64,000 nucleotides of DNA from assembly GCA_046293075.1 (NCBI GenBank), contig JBKBPL010000024.1, forward strand, positions 1 through 64,000. The letters run 5' to 3'. The position numbers and the translations under genes were made by a program. The notes below the pieces were generated by a model. It did not search any database and was not told where the DNA came from. It saw nothing but the letters and a program-made list of their open reading frames with translations. Positions 52,431 through 60,682 of the stretch are shown in pieces; position 1 is the stretch's first letter, and each line of letters begins with the position of its first letter. The DNA is from Ga0077530 sp046293075 (lineage in GTDB: Bacteria > Pseudomonadota > Alphaproteobacteria > Rhizobiales > Hyphomicrobiaceae).

Positions 52431-52973
52431 ATGCGTACGCTGGAGCTGAGCAAGGCCTTCACCCTCATCGAGCCGGGGCCCGTCGTCCTCGTGACCACGC
52501 ACGACGGGAAGAAGCCGAACATCATGACCATTTCCTGGACCATGGTGGTGGACTTCACCCCGGTGTTTGCGATTACGACAGGCGCGTGGAACTACTCCTA
52601 TGCCGCCCTGCGCAAGACCAAGGCGTGCGTGATCGCCATTCCGACGGCCGATATGATCGATACCGTGGTTGGCATCGGGACGTGCTCCGGCGCCGACACC
52701 GACAAGTTTGCCAAGTTCAAGCTCACGGCGCTGCCCGGCACGGTCGTCAAGGCGCCCCTCATCAAAGAATGCCTGGCCAACATCGAGTGCAAGGTCGCCG
52801 ACATCGTCACCAAGCACAACATCGTCGTGCTGGAGGCCGTCGCAGCGCACATCGATCCCGAGCGAAAGGAGAAGCGCACGCTGCACGCCGTCGGCGACGG
52901 GACCTTTATCGTCGACGGGCGCCGGCTCGACCGCCGAAAGATGATGGCCTCGAAGCTTCCGGCGGGCATATAG
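52431..52973 (+). CDS. Flavin reductase family protein
   Basis: The 180-residue FMN-binding split-barrel protein shows PGPVVLVTTHDGKKPNIMTI, SWTMVVDFTPVFAITTG and the loop GTCSGADTDKFAKFKLTAL, a pattern of the flavin reductase (RutF/HpaC-like) domain. It probably binds FMN and may reduce flavin for a partner monooxygenase, which is not seen. ATG 52431 is preferred; GTG 52413 adds six residues. It converges on the SRPBCC gene with a hairpin between. Confidence 0.85.
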   Translation: MRTLELSKAFTLIEPGPVVLVTTHDGKKPNIMTISWTMVVDFTPVFAITTGAWNYSYAALRKTKACVIAIPTADMIDTVVGIGTCSGADTDKFAKFKLTALPGTVVKAPLIKECLANIECKVADIVTKHNIVVLEAVAAHIDPERKEKRTLHAVGDGTFIVDGRRLDRRKMMASKLPAGI

Positions 52974-53000
52974 CTCCTGTTCGCGTCGCGTGTGCGCGAG

Positions 53001-53022
53001 CGCGGGGACGTCGCCCCGCGCA
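53001..53022. terminator. Bidirectional 8-bp hairpin between convergent genes
   Basis: GCGCGGGG (53001-53008), a 6-nt loop and CCCCGCGC (53015-53022) form a perfect GC stem between the stops at 52973 and 53044. There is no U-tract. Confidence 0.55.
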
Positions 53023-53043
53023 CGGTCTCAAAGAATTGGCTCT

Positions 53044-53457
53044 TTACCCGCGCGCCTTCGCCTCCACATACCGCTTGAAGCTGTCGAGGATGGCTTGCCA
53101 GCCTGCGCGCTGCATCTCGGCGGGATTCTCTTGCTCGGGATCGAAGTGCACTCGCACGGCCACGCCCTTCGGCCCCGGCGTGAACTCGACCTCGGCCGCG
53201 CGGTCGCCGAACGTGTAGGCGATGAGCTTGTGCTCGATGATCTTCGTGTAGGTCCCGGCGAAATCGAAGCCCATGCTGCCGTCCTGGGCCTCCATGCGCG
53301 AGGAAAAGGTGCCGCCTTCGCGCAGATCCACGGAAGCCGAAGGCGTGTGCCAGTCATCCGAAGCTGCATTCCACCGCTTGATGTCCTCCGGGTTCGTGTA
53401 GGCGTTCCAAACCTGCGCGATGGGCGCGGCGACGTTGGCTTCGACGGTGAGCTTCAT
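53044..53457 (-). CDS. SRPBCC (AHSA1-type) family protein
   Basis: A 137-residue START-like protein: MKLTVEANVAAPIAQVWNAY, NPEDIKRWNAASDDWHTPSA, FDFAGTYTKIIEHKLIAYTF and the C-terminal helix GWQAILDSFKRYVEAK. The fold has a hydrophobic ligand cavity; AHSA1-type members in bacteria often act in stress or detoxification, with no defined reaction. GAGAG precedes the ATG at 53457. It appears monocistronic. Confidence 0.88.
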   Translation of the reverse strand: MKLTVEANVAAPIAQVWNAYTNPEDIKRWNAASDDWHTPSASVDLREGGTFSSRMEAQDGSMGFDFAGTYTKIIEHKLIAYTFGDRAAEVEFTPGPKGVAVRVHFDPEQENPAEMQRAGWQAILDSFKRYVEAKARG

Positions 53458-53699
53458 GGCGTGTCTCTCGTTTGGCCGTGAATGGCGTGTCGACTGAGGG
53501 AGCCGGCTGGTTTCTCCAGCAGACATCACGCTCCAAGGACGAATGTGTGGCCCAACTCCCGACATCGGGCCCGCGCCCGTGCTGCCGCGCCCCCTTAGTC
53601 CGGACACGCTTGACCTCCCCCTCTCCGCCCACCATCCTGCAGTCCGGCAGACCGCGGCAAGAAGGCGAACAGGGCGGCCATGGCGCAGAGGAACAGGGG

Positions 53700-54752
53700 A
53701 TGAAGCGCAGAATCGCGATTGTGGGCGCCGGCGCGCTCGGGGGCCACGTCGGCGGCTACCTGGCCAAATCCGGGCAGGACGTGACGCTGATCGATCCCTG
53801 GCCCGAGCACGTCGACGCCATGCGGCGCGACGGGCTCAGCTTGCGCGGCCAGACTGCGCCCGAGAACTTCACCGTTCCTGTGAATGCCATCCACATCACG
53901 GACTTACAGAAGGTTGGCCATCAGCGACCCTTCGACATCGCGTTCGTTTCGATGAAGTCCTACGACACGGTGTGGGCGACGCAGATGATCGCGCAGTACC
54001 TCGCCGCCGATGGCTATGTCGTGTCGCTGCAGAACTCGATCAACGAGGAGCGCATTGCGTCGGTCGTCGGCTGGGGAAAGACCGTTGGCTGCATTGCCTC
54101 GACGATCTCTGTCGAGCTGGTCGGCCCGGCGACGGTCCAGCGCAACGTCGCCCTCGGCGGATCGCGCCACACGGTCTTCCGCGTCGGCGAGCCGCACGGA
54201 CGCATTACGCCCCGCGTGACGGAAATCGCGCAGATGCTGAGCGTCGCCGACAGCGCCAAGACGACGACGAACCTCTGGGGCGAGCGCTGGTCGAAGCTGA
54301 TTGTCAACGCCATGCGCAATCCGGTCTCGGCGGCAACCGGGCGCGGCGGCAATGGCAATGACCGCGATCCCATGACGCGGTGGCTCGCAATCCGGCTCGC
54401 GGCCGAGGCGATCAAGGTCGGCCTTGCGCACGGTTATGCGCTCGAGCCCGTCTACCATATTCCGCCGGAGAAGCTGCTCGCGGCTGGCGAGGGCGACCGC
54501 GGCGCGCGCGAAGCGTGCGAGGGCATTCTGCTTGAGCAGGTCAAGCACAGGAATGACGAGCAGCGCCCCTCCATGGGCCAGGACATTCTCAAAGGCCGGC
54601 GCACCGAGATCGACTACATCAATGGGCTTGTTGCCGGGAAGGGTGCGGAACTCGGAATCGCGACGCCCGCCAACAGCGCGATCGTCGAGGTCGTCCGTCG
54701 CGTCGAGCGCGGCGAGCTTGCACCGAGCCCTGAGGCCGTCGCCCATATTTGA
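53700..54752 (+). CDS. Ketopantoate reductase family protein
   Basis: NADPH-dependent 2-dehydropantoate 2-reductase family (350 residues). The Rossmann motif IAIVGAGALGGHVGGYLAKS starts the protein; MKSYDTVWA, SLQNSINEERIASVVG and LWGERWSKLIVNAMRNPVSA contain the family's catalytic lysine region. It is longer than canonical PanE (about 300) and adjacent to a PEP-mutase-like enzyme, so it may act on another keto acid, not in pantothenate synthesis. GAGGAA lies about ten bases before the ATG at 53700. Confidence 0.85.
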   Translation: MKRRIAIVGAGALGGHVGGYLAKSGQDVTLIDPWPEHVDAMRRDGLSLRGQTAPENFTVPVNAIHITDLQKVGHQRPFDIAFVSMKSYDTVWATQMIAQYLAADGYVVSLQNSINEERIASVVGWGKTVGCIASTISVELVGPATVQRNVALGGSRHTVFRVGEPHGRITPRVTEIAQMLSVADSAKTTTNLWGERWSKLIVNAMRNPVSAATGRGGNGNDRDPMTRWLAIRLAAEAIKVGLAHGYALEPVYHIPPEKLLAAGEGDRGAREACEGILLEQVKHRNDEQRPSMGQDILKGRRTEIDYINGLVAGKGAELGIATPANSAIVEVVRRVERGELAPSPEAVAHI

Positions 54753-54798
54753 ACTCGGCGCGGAGCGCCCCGCCTTCGATCAGGAGAACCCCGCCACC

Positions 54799-55674
54799 AT
54801 GCCCTCGCGCTGGACTGAACGCCGCCAGAAGTTCCGCAGCTATCTCGCCGGTGACCGCTGCTATTATCCAGGTTCCGTTCACGACCCGATTTCGGCCCGC
54901 ATCGCGCAGGAAATCGGCTTCGAGATCGGCATGTTCGCAGGGTCGACCGGATCCCTTGGCGTGCTCGCGGCGCCCGATCTCATCATCCTGACGCTCACCG
55001 AATTTGCCGACCAGGCGCTGCGCATCAACCGCGCCATGGAGCTGCCGCTGATGGTCGACGCCGACCATGGCTATGGCAATGCGCTTTCGGTCATGCGCAC
55101 GGTCGAGGAACTGGAGATTGCCGGCGTCAGCGGCATGTCGATCGAGGACACGGCCCTGCCGCAGCCCTTCGGCACGACCGAAAAACCCCAGATCCTGAGC
55201 CTCGAGGAGGGCATCGGCAAGATGAAGGCCGCCGTCGCCGCGCGGCGCGATCCGGATCTGTGCATTGCCGGTCGCACCAGCGCGCCGATCATCACGGGCA
55301 TCGAGGACACGATCCGGCGCGCGCAGGCTTATGAGAAATGCGGCGTCGACGCGATATTCCTCGTTGGCGTCAGGACGCGGGCGGAGCTCGATGCTATCGC
55401 GCCGGCGGTCAAGCTGCCGATCATCCTCGGCACGGCCACGCCGGAGCTCGCCGACCTCGCCTATCTCGCCGCGCGCGGCGTGCGCGTCTGCCTGCAGGGT
55501 CATCAGCCCATTCAAGCCGCCATCCAGGCGATCTACGATACGCTCAAGGCGCTGCGCGCGGGCACCGCGCCGCAGGACCTCAAGGGTCTGGCGTCGGCCG
55601 ATCTCGTCAAGCGCGTGACACGCGCTGATAGCTATGATCGCTGGACGAAGGAATATCTGGCGACGAAACCCTGA
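54799..55674 (+). CDS. Isocitrate lyase/PEP mutase superfamily enzyme
   Basis: TIM-barrel carbon-carbon lyase of 291 residues. Metal-binding and catalytic segments: FEIGMFAGSTGSLGVL, MVDADHGYGNALSVMRTVEE, GMSIEDTALPQPFG and CIAGRTSAPIITGIED. The KKCGH-type isocitrate lyase loop is absent, and the pattern fits oxaloacetate decarboxylase or a 2-methylisocitrate-lyase-like enzyme. AGGAGA precedes the ATG. It lies 46 bases after the ketopantoate-reductase-like gene, so the two probably act on the same keto acid. Confidence 0.85.
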   Translation: MPSRWTERRQKFRSYLAGDRCYYPGSVHDPISARIAQEIGFEIGMFAGSTGSLGVLAAPDLIILTLTEFADQALRINRAMELPLMVDADHGYGNALSVMRTVEELEIAGVSGMSIEDTALPQPFGTTEKPQILSLEEGIGKMKAAVAARRDPDLCIAGRTSAPIITGIEDTIRRAQAYEKCGVDAIFLVGVRTRAELDAIAPAVKLPIILGTATPELADLAYLAARGVRVCLQGHQPIQAAIQAIYDTLKALRAGTAPQDLKGLASADLVKRVTRADSYDRWTKEYLATKP

Positions 55675-55718
55675 GCCGAACCCGCTCGACCGCTGTAGAC
55701 CACAGGAGGCCGATCGCG

Positions 55719-56246
55719 ATGCTGACCCTCACGCTGTTCCGACACGCCAAGTCGAGCTGGGATATTGCCGGGCTTGACGACCGCGAACGTCCTCTCAGTG
55801 CGCGAGGGATCGCCGCAGCCCCGATGATGGGGGCCTTCCTGAGGCAGCAGGGCCTCAAGCCCGATCTCGTGCTCTGCTCGACGTCCGTTCGCACGCGCCA
55901 GACGTTCGAACTCGCCAGCAGCGGGTGGCAGCCCGAGCCACGGACGAAGTATGAGGGCGCCCTCTATCTCGCCGAGCCGTACAGCCTTCTTGAGCGCGTG
56001 CGCAAGACGCCGAAGACCGTCAAGCACCTGATGATCGTCGGCCACAACCCAGGGCTGCAGATCCTGGGCGTGGAGCTCATCGGTGAGGGTGATCCCGCGC
56101 TGATCGCCGCGCTCTCGGAGAAAATGCCCACCGCCAGCGTCGTCGTCATCACGTTCGATGGCCAGAGCTGGAAGGACGTCGGCCCGCGCAAGGGCCGCCT
56201 CGTTCACTTCATCACGCCGAAAATGCTGGCGGCAGCCGCTGCCTAA
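55719..56246 (+). CDS. SixA-type histidine phosphatase
   Basis: A 175-residue histidine phosphatase with the catalytic RHAK motif in TLFRHAKSSWDIAGLDDRER (H9), then the family pattern LSARGIAAAPMMGAFL, CSTSVRTRQTFELA and the second histidine in MIVGHNPGLQI. SixA-like proteins dephosphorylate phosphohistidine proteins in phosphorelays or the PTS; the target here is unknown. It follows the PEP-mutase-like gene by 44 bases. Confidence 0.92.
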   Translation: MLTLTLFRHAKSSWDIAGLDDRERPLSARGIAAAPMMGAFLRQQGLKPDLVLCSTSVRTRQTFELASSGWQPEPRTKYEGALYLAEPYSLLERVRKTPKTVKHLMIVGHNPGLQILGVELIGEGDPALIAALSEKMPTASVVVITFDGQSWKDVGPRKGRLVHFITPKMLAAAAA

Positions 56247-56288
56247 TGTCGCGGTGGCGCCGGCTGATCCTTGTAGTAAGCACACTGA

Positions 56289-57110
56289 GTGCTTCCCGTC
56301 TTCTACATCAATCTCGATCGCGATGTTGATCGCCGAGCGGCGATCGAGGCACAGCTGCAACGCTGCGGCGTGCAGGGCCAGCGCTTTCCCGCCGTGAACG
56401 GCGCCAACGTGCCGCCGGAGCTCCTGGCATACTTCGCGCACAGTGATGGCAAGCCGCCTCTCATGAGCCCCGGGGAGATTGGCTGCTACGCGAGCCACCT
56501 CGGCGTTTGGCGGGAGGTCACGCGCGCCAATCACGCCGCGGTGCTCGTGCTCGAAGACGACGCCATCCTGCCAGCGGACCTTGACCAGCTCATTGACGAG
56601 GTCATCGAGCGGGCCCCCGCCGGGTGGGATTTCATCCATATGTGCGGCGAGCCCGAAAGAGCGGTGAGGCCGCTGGTGCCACTCGCGTGCGGGCGTGAGC
56701 TGGTGCGTTACTCGAGAGTTCCGCCGACGACTGCCGGATACCTTATGAGCGCCAACGGGGCGCATAAAATGCTCAATTCGAGCATTAAGCGGGTCTGGCC
56801 CGTCGATTGGGATACCCGAATGCCGTGGGTCTTCCAGATGGAGACTTATGGCGTGCGGGCGGCGCCAATTCAGCAAAACAAGGCAACTTTCAAGTCGTCC
56901 ATCAGCCACAACCGTCGCGGTCGCTCCCGCCTTCGCACGGGGCTGCCCCGACCCACCGCCTACTCTTGGACGAACAACCCGATACGGACACCCGCTTCAT
57001 TCCTGTTTAATATCCGCAAGCTTGGGCCGGCGTGGTGGCTGCGCTGTTTTTCTGTGAACTTCATGATTAAGCTTGGATCCGTGCTCCGCCCGCTGCGACG
57101 GCAGAGTTAG
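56289..57110 (+). CDS. Glycosyltransferase family 25 protein
   Basis: A 273-residue GT25 protein of lipooligosaccharide/LPS type. VFYINLDRDVDRRAAIEAQL opens the domain, MSPGEIGCYASHLGVWREVT is the family signature, and AVLVLEDDAILPADL holds the DxD-like metal motif. It transfers a sugar (often galactose) to LPS or a polysaccharide. The GTG start at 56289 has no clear ribosome binding site, so the exact start is uncertain. The FkbM methyltransferase gene begins 11 bases downstream, suggesting a small surface-glycan operon. Confidence 0.88.
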   Translation: MLPVFYINLDRDVDRRAAIEAQLQRCGVQGQRFPAVNGANVPPELLAYFAHSDGKPPLMSPGEIGCYASHLGVWREVTRANHAAVLVLEDDAILPADLDQLIDEVIERAPAGWDFIHMCGEPERAVRPLVPLACGRELVRYSRVPPTTAGYLMSANGAHKMLNSSIKRVWPVDWDTRMPWVFQMETYGVRAAPIQQNKATFKSSISHNRRGRSRLRTGLPRPTAYSWTNNPIRTPASFLFNIRKLGPAWWLRCFSVNFMIKLGSVLRPLRRQS

Positions 57111-57121
57111 ACGGCTTGGCT

Positions 57122-57832
57122 ATGTCCTTGGCACGCGAATTCCGCCACATCTTGAATACCGTTCGCGGTGAGGCTGTGGTCGAAGGCGTACGCTTGCCGC
57201 TCGATCGGAACATCCTTTCGCGACGGATGAGGCGGCGCCTCGCCGGTAACAAGTACGAAGCCGAGGAGGTCCAGGCCGCGCTTTCGGCTGTGAAGCCCGG
57301 CGACGTGGTGCTCGAGCTTGGCGCCGGCCTCGGCTTTCTCTCCAGCCTCCTTCGCAAGCGCACGGCCGCGAGGGCAATCATTTGCGTGGAAGCCAACCCC
57401 GACCTGATCCCCTACATTCAGCAGGTCCACCGGCTCAATGCGGTCCGGGACACGCAGGTCATTCACGGAGTTGCGCTCCCATCGGATCAGGAGAGGCTCG
57501 TATCCTTCTACTGCCGAGCCGACTTCTGGGGGAGTTCGCTCGACTGCGAGCCCGCCTACGTGCGCATGGTTTCCGTGAAGGGCATTCCACTGAGCAGGCT
57601 CATTTCGGACCATCGCCCGGATGTCTTGATCATGGACATCGAGGGCGGAGAGTGTCAGCTCTTGAGCGTTCCGGCCCTGGATGGCGTCAGAGCTTTGGTC
57701 TTGGAGCTTCATCCAAGGGTCTATGGAGAGGACGGCATGAAGACTGTCCGAAACCACCTCACACGCCTATTTTTCGAGCCCGCCAAGTCCTTCGACGACA
57801 GCAGCGTTCAGGTTTATCATAGCCGCGCATGA
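57122..57832 (+). CDS. FkbM family methyltransferase
   Basis: A 236-residue SAM-dependent methyltransferase. The SAM motif VVLELGAGLGFLSSLLRKR, the acidic strand end AIICVEANPDLI, and the FkbM motif DVLIMDIEGGECQLLS are present. FkbM enzymes O-methylate sugars or polyketides; next to a GT25 glycosyltransferase a sugar on LPS or capsule is likely. ATG 57122 is preferred over TTG 57116. A strong hairpin begins five bases after its stop. Confidence 0.87.
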   Translation: MSLAREFRHILNTVRGEAVVEGVRLPLDRNILSRRMRRRLAGNKYEAEEVQAALSAVKPGDVVLELGAGLGFLSSLLRKRTAARAIICVEANPDLIPYIQQVHRLNAVRDTQVIHGVALPSDQERLVSFYCRADFWGSSLDCEPAYVRMVSVKGIPLSRLISDHRPDVLIMDIEGGECQLLSVPALDGVRALVLELHPRVYGEDGMKTVRNHLTRLFFEPAKSFDDSSVQVYHSRA

Positions 57833-57837
57833 CTGAA

Positions 57838-57863
57838 GCGGCCGCGGCAGGACCCGCGGCCGC
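57838..57863. terminator. Bidirectional 10-bp hairpin between convergent genes
   Basis: GCGGCCGCGG (57838-57847), a 6-nt loop and CCGCGGCCGC (57854-57863) form a perfect stem in the 43 bases between the convergent stops at 57832 and 57876. There is no T-run, but stem strength and placement fit a shared terminator. Confidence 0.6.
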
Positions 57864-57875
57864 CTGAACTTGGGA

Positions 57876-58838
57876 TCACGCTGCCCTTGACGTGCTGTGC
57901 CCGGCGCACGCCGTGCTCATCGCGCCCACGTGGCGATGGTCGGTGCCACAACAGCCGCCGATCACGCGGATCTGCGGGAAGGCTTTCAGCAGATCACGAT
58001 ACTGGCCGCCAAGCTCGACCGGATCACCGGCATCGAGATCGGGTGCGGCGTCAAGCTCGGCATGGCTGCGCTTCGAGGCGTTGGCACGGATGCCGCGGAT
58101 ACGCTCGATCCAGCGGCCGCCCCCGGCGAGCGTCGTGTCGAAATGCGTGGGATGCGCGCAGTTGATCATGTAGTACGCGGGACCTTGGCCGGTCGCGGCA
58201 TCGACGGTTTCGATGGCCTTCTTGAGCGTCGCGCCGCTCGGCAGGCGACCATCCGTCTCGAGCGTAAACGAGATCGCGACCGGCATCTTGTGCTGCTGCG
58301 CTGCGACCACGATGCCATGTGCCTCGTTGATGTTGGTCATCGTGAAGGCGGCGACCATATCCGCCGTCGTATCGGCAAAGACGGCAATCTGCTGGCCGTG
58401 GTATGCGGCGGCCTCTTCGACCGACATCTCCGCACCCGCGACGTAACCGTCGCCGCGCGGCCCGATGTTGCCGCTGATGACCATCGGCATGTCGCGCGTC
58501 TCGTAGGCGGAGCGCAGCTCCTCCATCAGCGCGATCGCGTCACGATTGACGGCGGCGAGCGCCTCCCGGGAGTAGCCGAGCTTCGCGGCCCAGTCCGGGT
58601 TGGCACGCCATGTCGGCGCTTCGAGGACGAACCCGAGCCGGTCCTGCCGTGCCTTTTCGATGTAGGGCAAAAAGTAGTCGTGCAGCGTCTTCCGCCCCTC
58701 CCCGGTGCGCAGCAGGTCGAACGAGGCGAAATAGGGCAGATCGATGCCATTGTGAAAGATCAGCGTCGTTTCGAGGCCGCCGTCCGTGAGAAAAAGGCGC
58801 GCGCCGAGCTGCGGCAGTTCTTTGCGGTATTTGCTCAT
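57876..58838 (-). CDS. Homocysteine S-methyltransferase family protein
   Basis: A 320-residue TIM-barrel enzyme of the BHMT/MmuM family. FLTDGGLETTLIFHNGIDLP is the N-terminal signature; the zinc cysteines are C227 in YYMINCAHPTHFD and C296-C297 in VIGGCCGTDHRHV. It transfers a methyl group from betaine or S-methylmethionine (or a related donor) to a thiol such as homocysteine. The donor cannot be told from sequence. GGAG lies seven bases before the ATG at 58838. It is divergent from the TetR gene across 229 bases and may be under its control. Confidence 0.9.
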   Translation of the reverse strand: MSKYRKELPQLGARLFLTDGGLETTLIFHNGIDLPYFASFDLLRTGEGRKTLHDYFLPYIEKARQDRLGFVLEAPTWRANPDWAAKLGYSREALAAVNRDAIALMEELRSAYETRDMPMVISGNIGPRGDGYVAGAEMSVEEAAAYHGQQIAVFADTTADMVAAFTMTNINEAHGIVVAAQQHKMPVAISFTLETDGRLPSGATLKKAIETVDAATGQGPAYYMINCAHPTHFDTTLAGGGRWIERIRGIRANASKRSHAELDAAPDLDAGDPVELGGQYRDLLKAFPQIRVIGGCCGTDHRHVGAMSTACAGHSTSRAA

Positions 58839-59042
58839 GATGATCTCCAACTCTGGTCGTTTTCTTAGCTTCAGCCGAACAGTCCCTCCGACTTCGGCGC
58901 CCAACTTCTACGAGGCATCAGCGCGCGCCTCTAGAAGGCGCGTGGTGCAGTTGCAGGAGCTTTTGAATCCGTGTTAGAAGCCAATTGCTTAAGCGCTACC
59001 GAATGGATAATTGACCGCAATTGCCGGCGCTGTTTCCTTCTC

Positions 59043-59063
59043 AACTTGACCATAGGTAAAGTT
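59043..59063. promoter_or_regulatory. Near-perfect 21-bp operator against the TetR start
   Basis: AACTT-g-ACC-ata-GGT-a-AAGTT (59043-59063) is a palindrome with all eight paired positions per arm matching; only the outer spacer pair and the central three bases break symmetry. It ends four bases before the TetR ATG at 59068, where it would overlap the ribosome binding site or promoter. Confidence 0.6.
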
Positions 59064-59067
59064 TGCG

Positions 59068-59700
59068 ATGTCGACCCCAGCCGCCATTCCAAGGAAAAAG
59101 GGCGACGCGCGCGAGCGCATTCTCGAGATCGCGGAAGCTTCCGTTCTGGAGAAGGGATTTGACGCGACCTCAATCGACGAGCTGATCGCGGCCGCGGGCA
59201 TCACCAAGAGCGGCTTCTTCTACCATTTCCGGGACAAGACCGAGCTGGCGCGGGTCCTCCTGGCCCGTTACATCGAACGCGAGAACCAGCTCTTCGACGA
59301 TCTGTTTGGGCGCGCCGACGAGCTCAACGAGGACCCGCTGCACGGCTTTCTCGTGGGCCTCAAGATGCTCGCCGAGCTGCTCGCCGACTTACCGAACGGC
59401 CATCCCGGCTGCTTGATCGCCTCATACTGCTATCAGGACCGCCTGTTTGACCAGCAGGTGCGCGACCTCAACGCATCAGCCGTCCTGGCGTGGCGCAAGC
59501 GGTTCCGCGCGCGCCTCGACCTGATCGCCGAACGCTATCCGCCACGTATCGCCGTCGACCTCGACGATCTCGCGGACATGCTGTCGGCCATCGCCGATGG
59601 TGGTATCATTCTGTCGAAAGTCCTCAAGGACCGCACGGCCCTGTCGCGCCAGATGATGCTCTACCGCGATTTTGTGCGAACCGTGTTTCAGGCGACCTGA
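59068..59700 (+). CDS. TetR/AcrR family transcriptional regulator
   Basis: A 210-residue regulator. The N-terminal HTH is clear: ARERILEIAEASVLEKGFDA, TSIDELIAAAGITKSGFFYH and FRDKTELARVLLARYI. The C-terminal ligand domain (GFLVGLKMLAELLADLPNGH, then PGCLIASYCYQDRLFDQQVR) is of the type found in AcrR/NemR-like members. A near-perfect palindrome directly upstream suggests autorepression. The divergent homocysteine methyltransferase gene is a possible second target. Confidence 0.93.
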   Translation: MSTPAAIPRKKGDARERILEIAEASVLEKGFDATSIDELIAAAGITKSGFFYHFRDKTELARVLLARYIERENQLFDDLFGRADELNEDPLHGFLVGLKMLAELLADLPNGHPGCLIASYCYQDRLFDQQVRDLNASAVLAWRKRFRARLDLIAERYPPRIAVDLDDLADMLSAIADGGIILSKVLKDRTALSRQMMLYRDFVRTVFQAT

Positions 59701-59758
59701 GACTGGACCATCGGCCGTGCATTAGACTGGAACTTGTCGGATAGGTCGGATCGCTCGC

Positions 59759-59986
59759 ATGCTGGAACTTCGCTCAACCATCACCTGCCCCGGATGCGGA
59801 TACCAAGCAACCGAGAGCAGGCCGACCGACGCCTGCCAGTACATCTACACCTGCAAGGGATGCGGCCTGCAGATGAAACCAAAGCGGGGCGACTGCTGCG
59901 TCTTCTGCTCGTGGGGAGACGTACCGTGTCCGCCGATCCAAGAGGAGCGCGGCAGCGATTGCTGCGGGCCCCGGACGGCGCACTGA
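59759..59986 (+). CDS. GDCCVFCS-motif cysteine-rich small protein
   Basis: A 75-residue protein with cysteine pairs: TITCPGCGYQA, YTCKGCGLQM, then GDCCVFCSWGDVPCPPIQEE and DCCGP. This GDCCVFCSxGxxPCPPIQ pattern is a recognised small-protein family of unknown function. The first four cysteines look like a zinc ribbon; the rest could bind a metal such as mercury or copper, which is inference. It starts 58 bases after the TetR gene on the same strand. Confidence 0.85.
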   Translation: MLELRSTITCPGCGYQATESRPTDACQYIYTCKGCGLQMKPKRGDCCVFCSWGDVPCPPIQEERGSDCCGPRTAH

Positions 59987-60045
59987 GGCGTCGCCGGGCC
60001 ATGCCCCGCCTTGACGCCTAAGCGCTCTCCGCGTAAGCCAAATCC

Positions 60046-60660
60046 ATGCTCCTCCTCATCGATAACTACGATAGCTTCACCTACAATCTCGTCCACTTCC
60101 TGGGCGAGCTTGGCGCTGCGTGCGAGGTCGTCCGTAACGACAAGATCACCGTGCCCGAGGCCATCGCGATGGCCCCGCAGGCGATCGTGCTTTCGCCAGG
60201 CCCCTGCACGCCCAATGAAGCCGGCATCTGCCTCGAGCTGATCGAGAAAGCAGGGCCCAGGATTCCGCTGCTCGGCGTCTGCCTCGGCCATCAGGCCATC
60301 GGGCAGGTCTACGGCGGCAAGGTCGTACGGGCGCCGACGATCATGCACGGCAAGCTCTCGACCATCGAGACGACCGGCAAGGGCCTTTTCGCTGGGATCC
60401 CCAAGCGCTTCGAGGTCACGCGCTACCACTCGCTGATCATCGAGCGCGCGAGCCTCCCCGCCGACCTCGAGATCACCGCCGAGACCGCCGACGGCATCAT
60501 CATGGGCGTGCAGCATCGCACGCATCCCGTCCACGGCGTGCAGTTCCATCCCGAGAGCATCGCCTCTGAGTACGGCCACGACATTCTCGCGAACTTCCTC
60601 CGCCTCGCCGGCCTTACGCCACGTACGCGCAACACCAAAGCGCCCCGCATTGCCGCCTAA
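60046..60660 (+). CDS. trpG: Anthranilate synthase component II (glutamine amidotransferase)
   Basis: Glutaminase subunit (204 residues) that supplies ammonia to TrpE for anthranilate in tryptophan synthesis; it may also serve PabB. The catalytic cysteine C79 is in PLLGVCLGHQAIGQVYGGK, and HGVQFHPESIASEYG carries the His/Glu of the triad. LIDNYDSFTYNLVHFLGELG opens the protein. trpD starts 22 bases downstream. No trpE is in the window. Confidence 0.95.
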   Translation: MLLLIDNYDSFTYNLVHFLGELGAACEVVRNDKITVPEAIAMAPQAIVLSPGPCTPNEAGICLELIEKAGPRIPLLGVCLGHQAIGQVYGGKVVRAPTIMHGKLSTIETTGKGLFAGIPKRFEVTRYHSLIIERASLPADLEITAETADGIIMGVQHRTHPVHGVQFHPESIASEYGHDILANFLRLAGLTPRTRNTKAPRIAA

Positions 60661-60682
60661 GCCGATCACTTGGACCTCCGCC

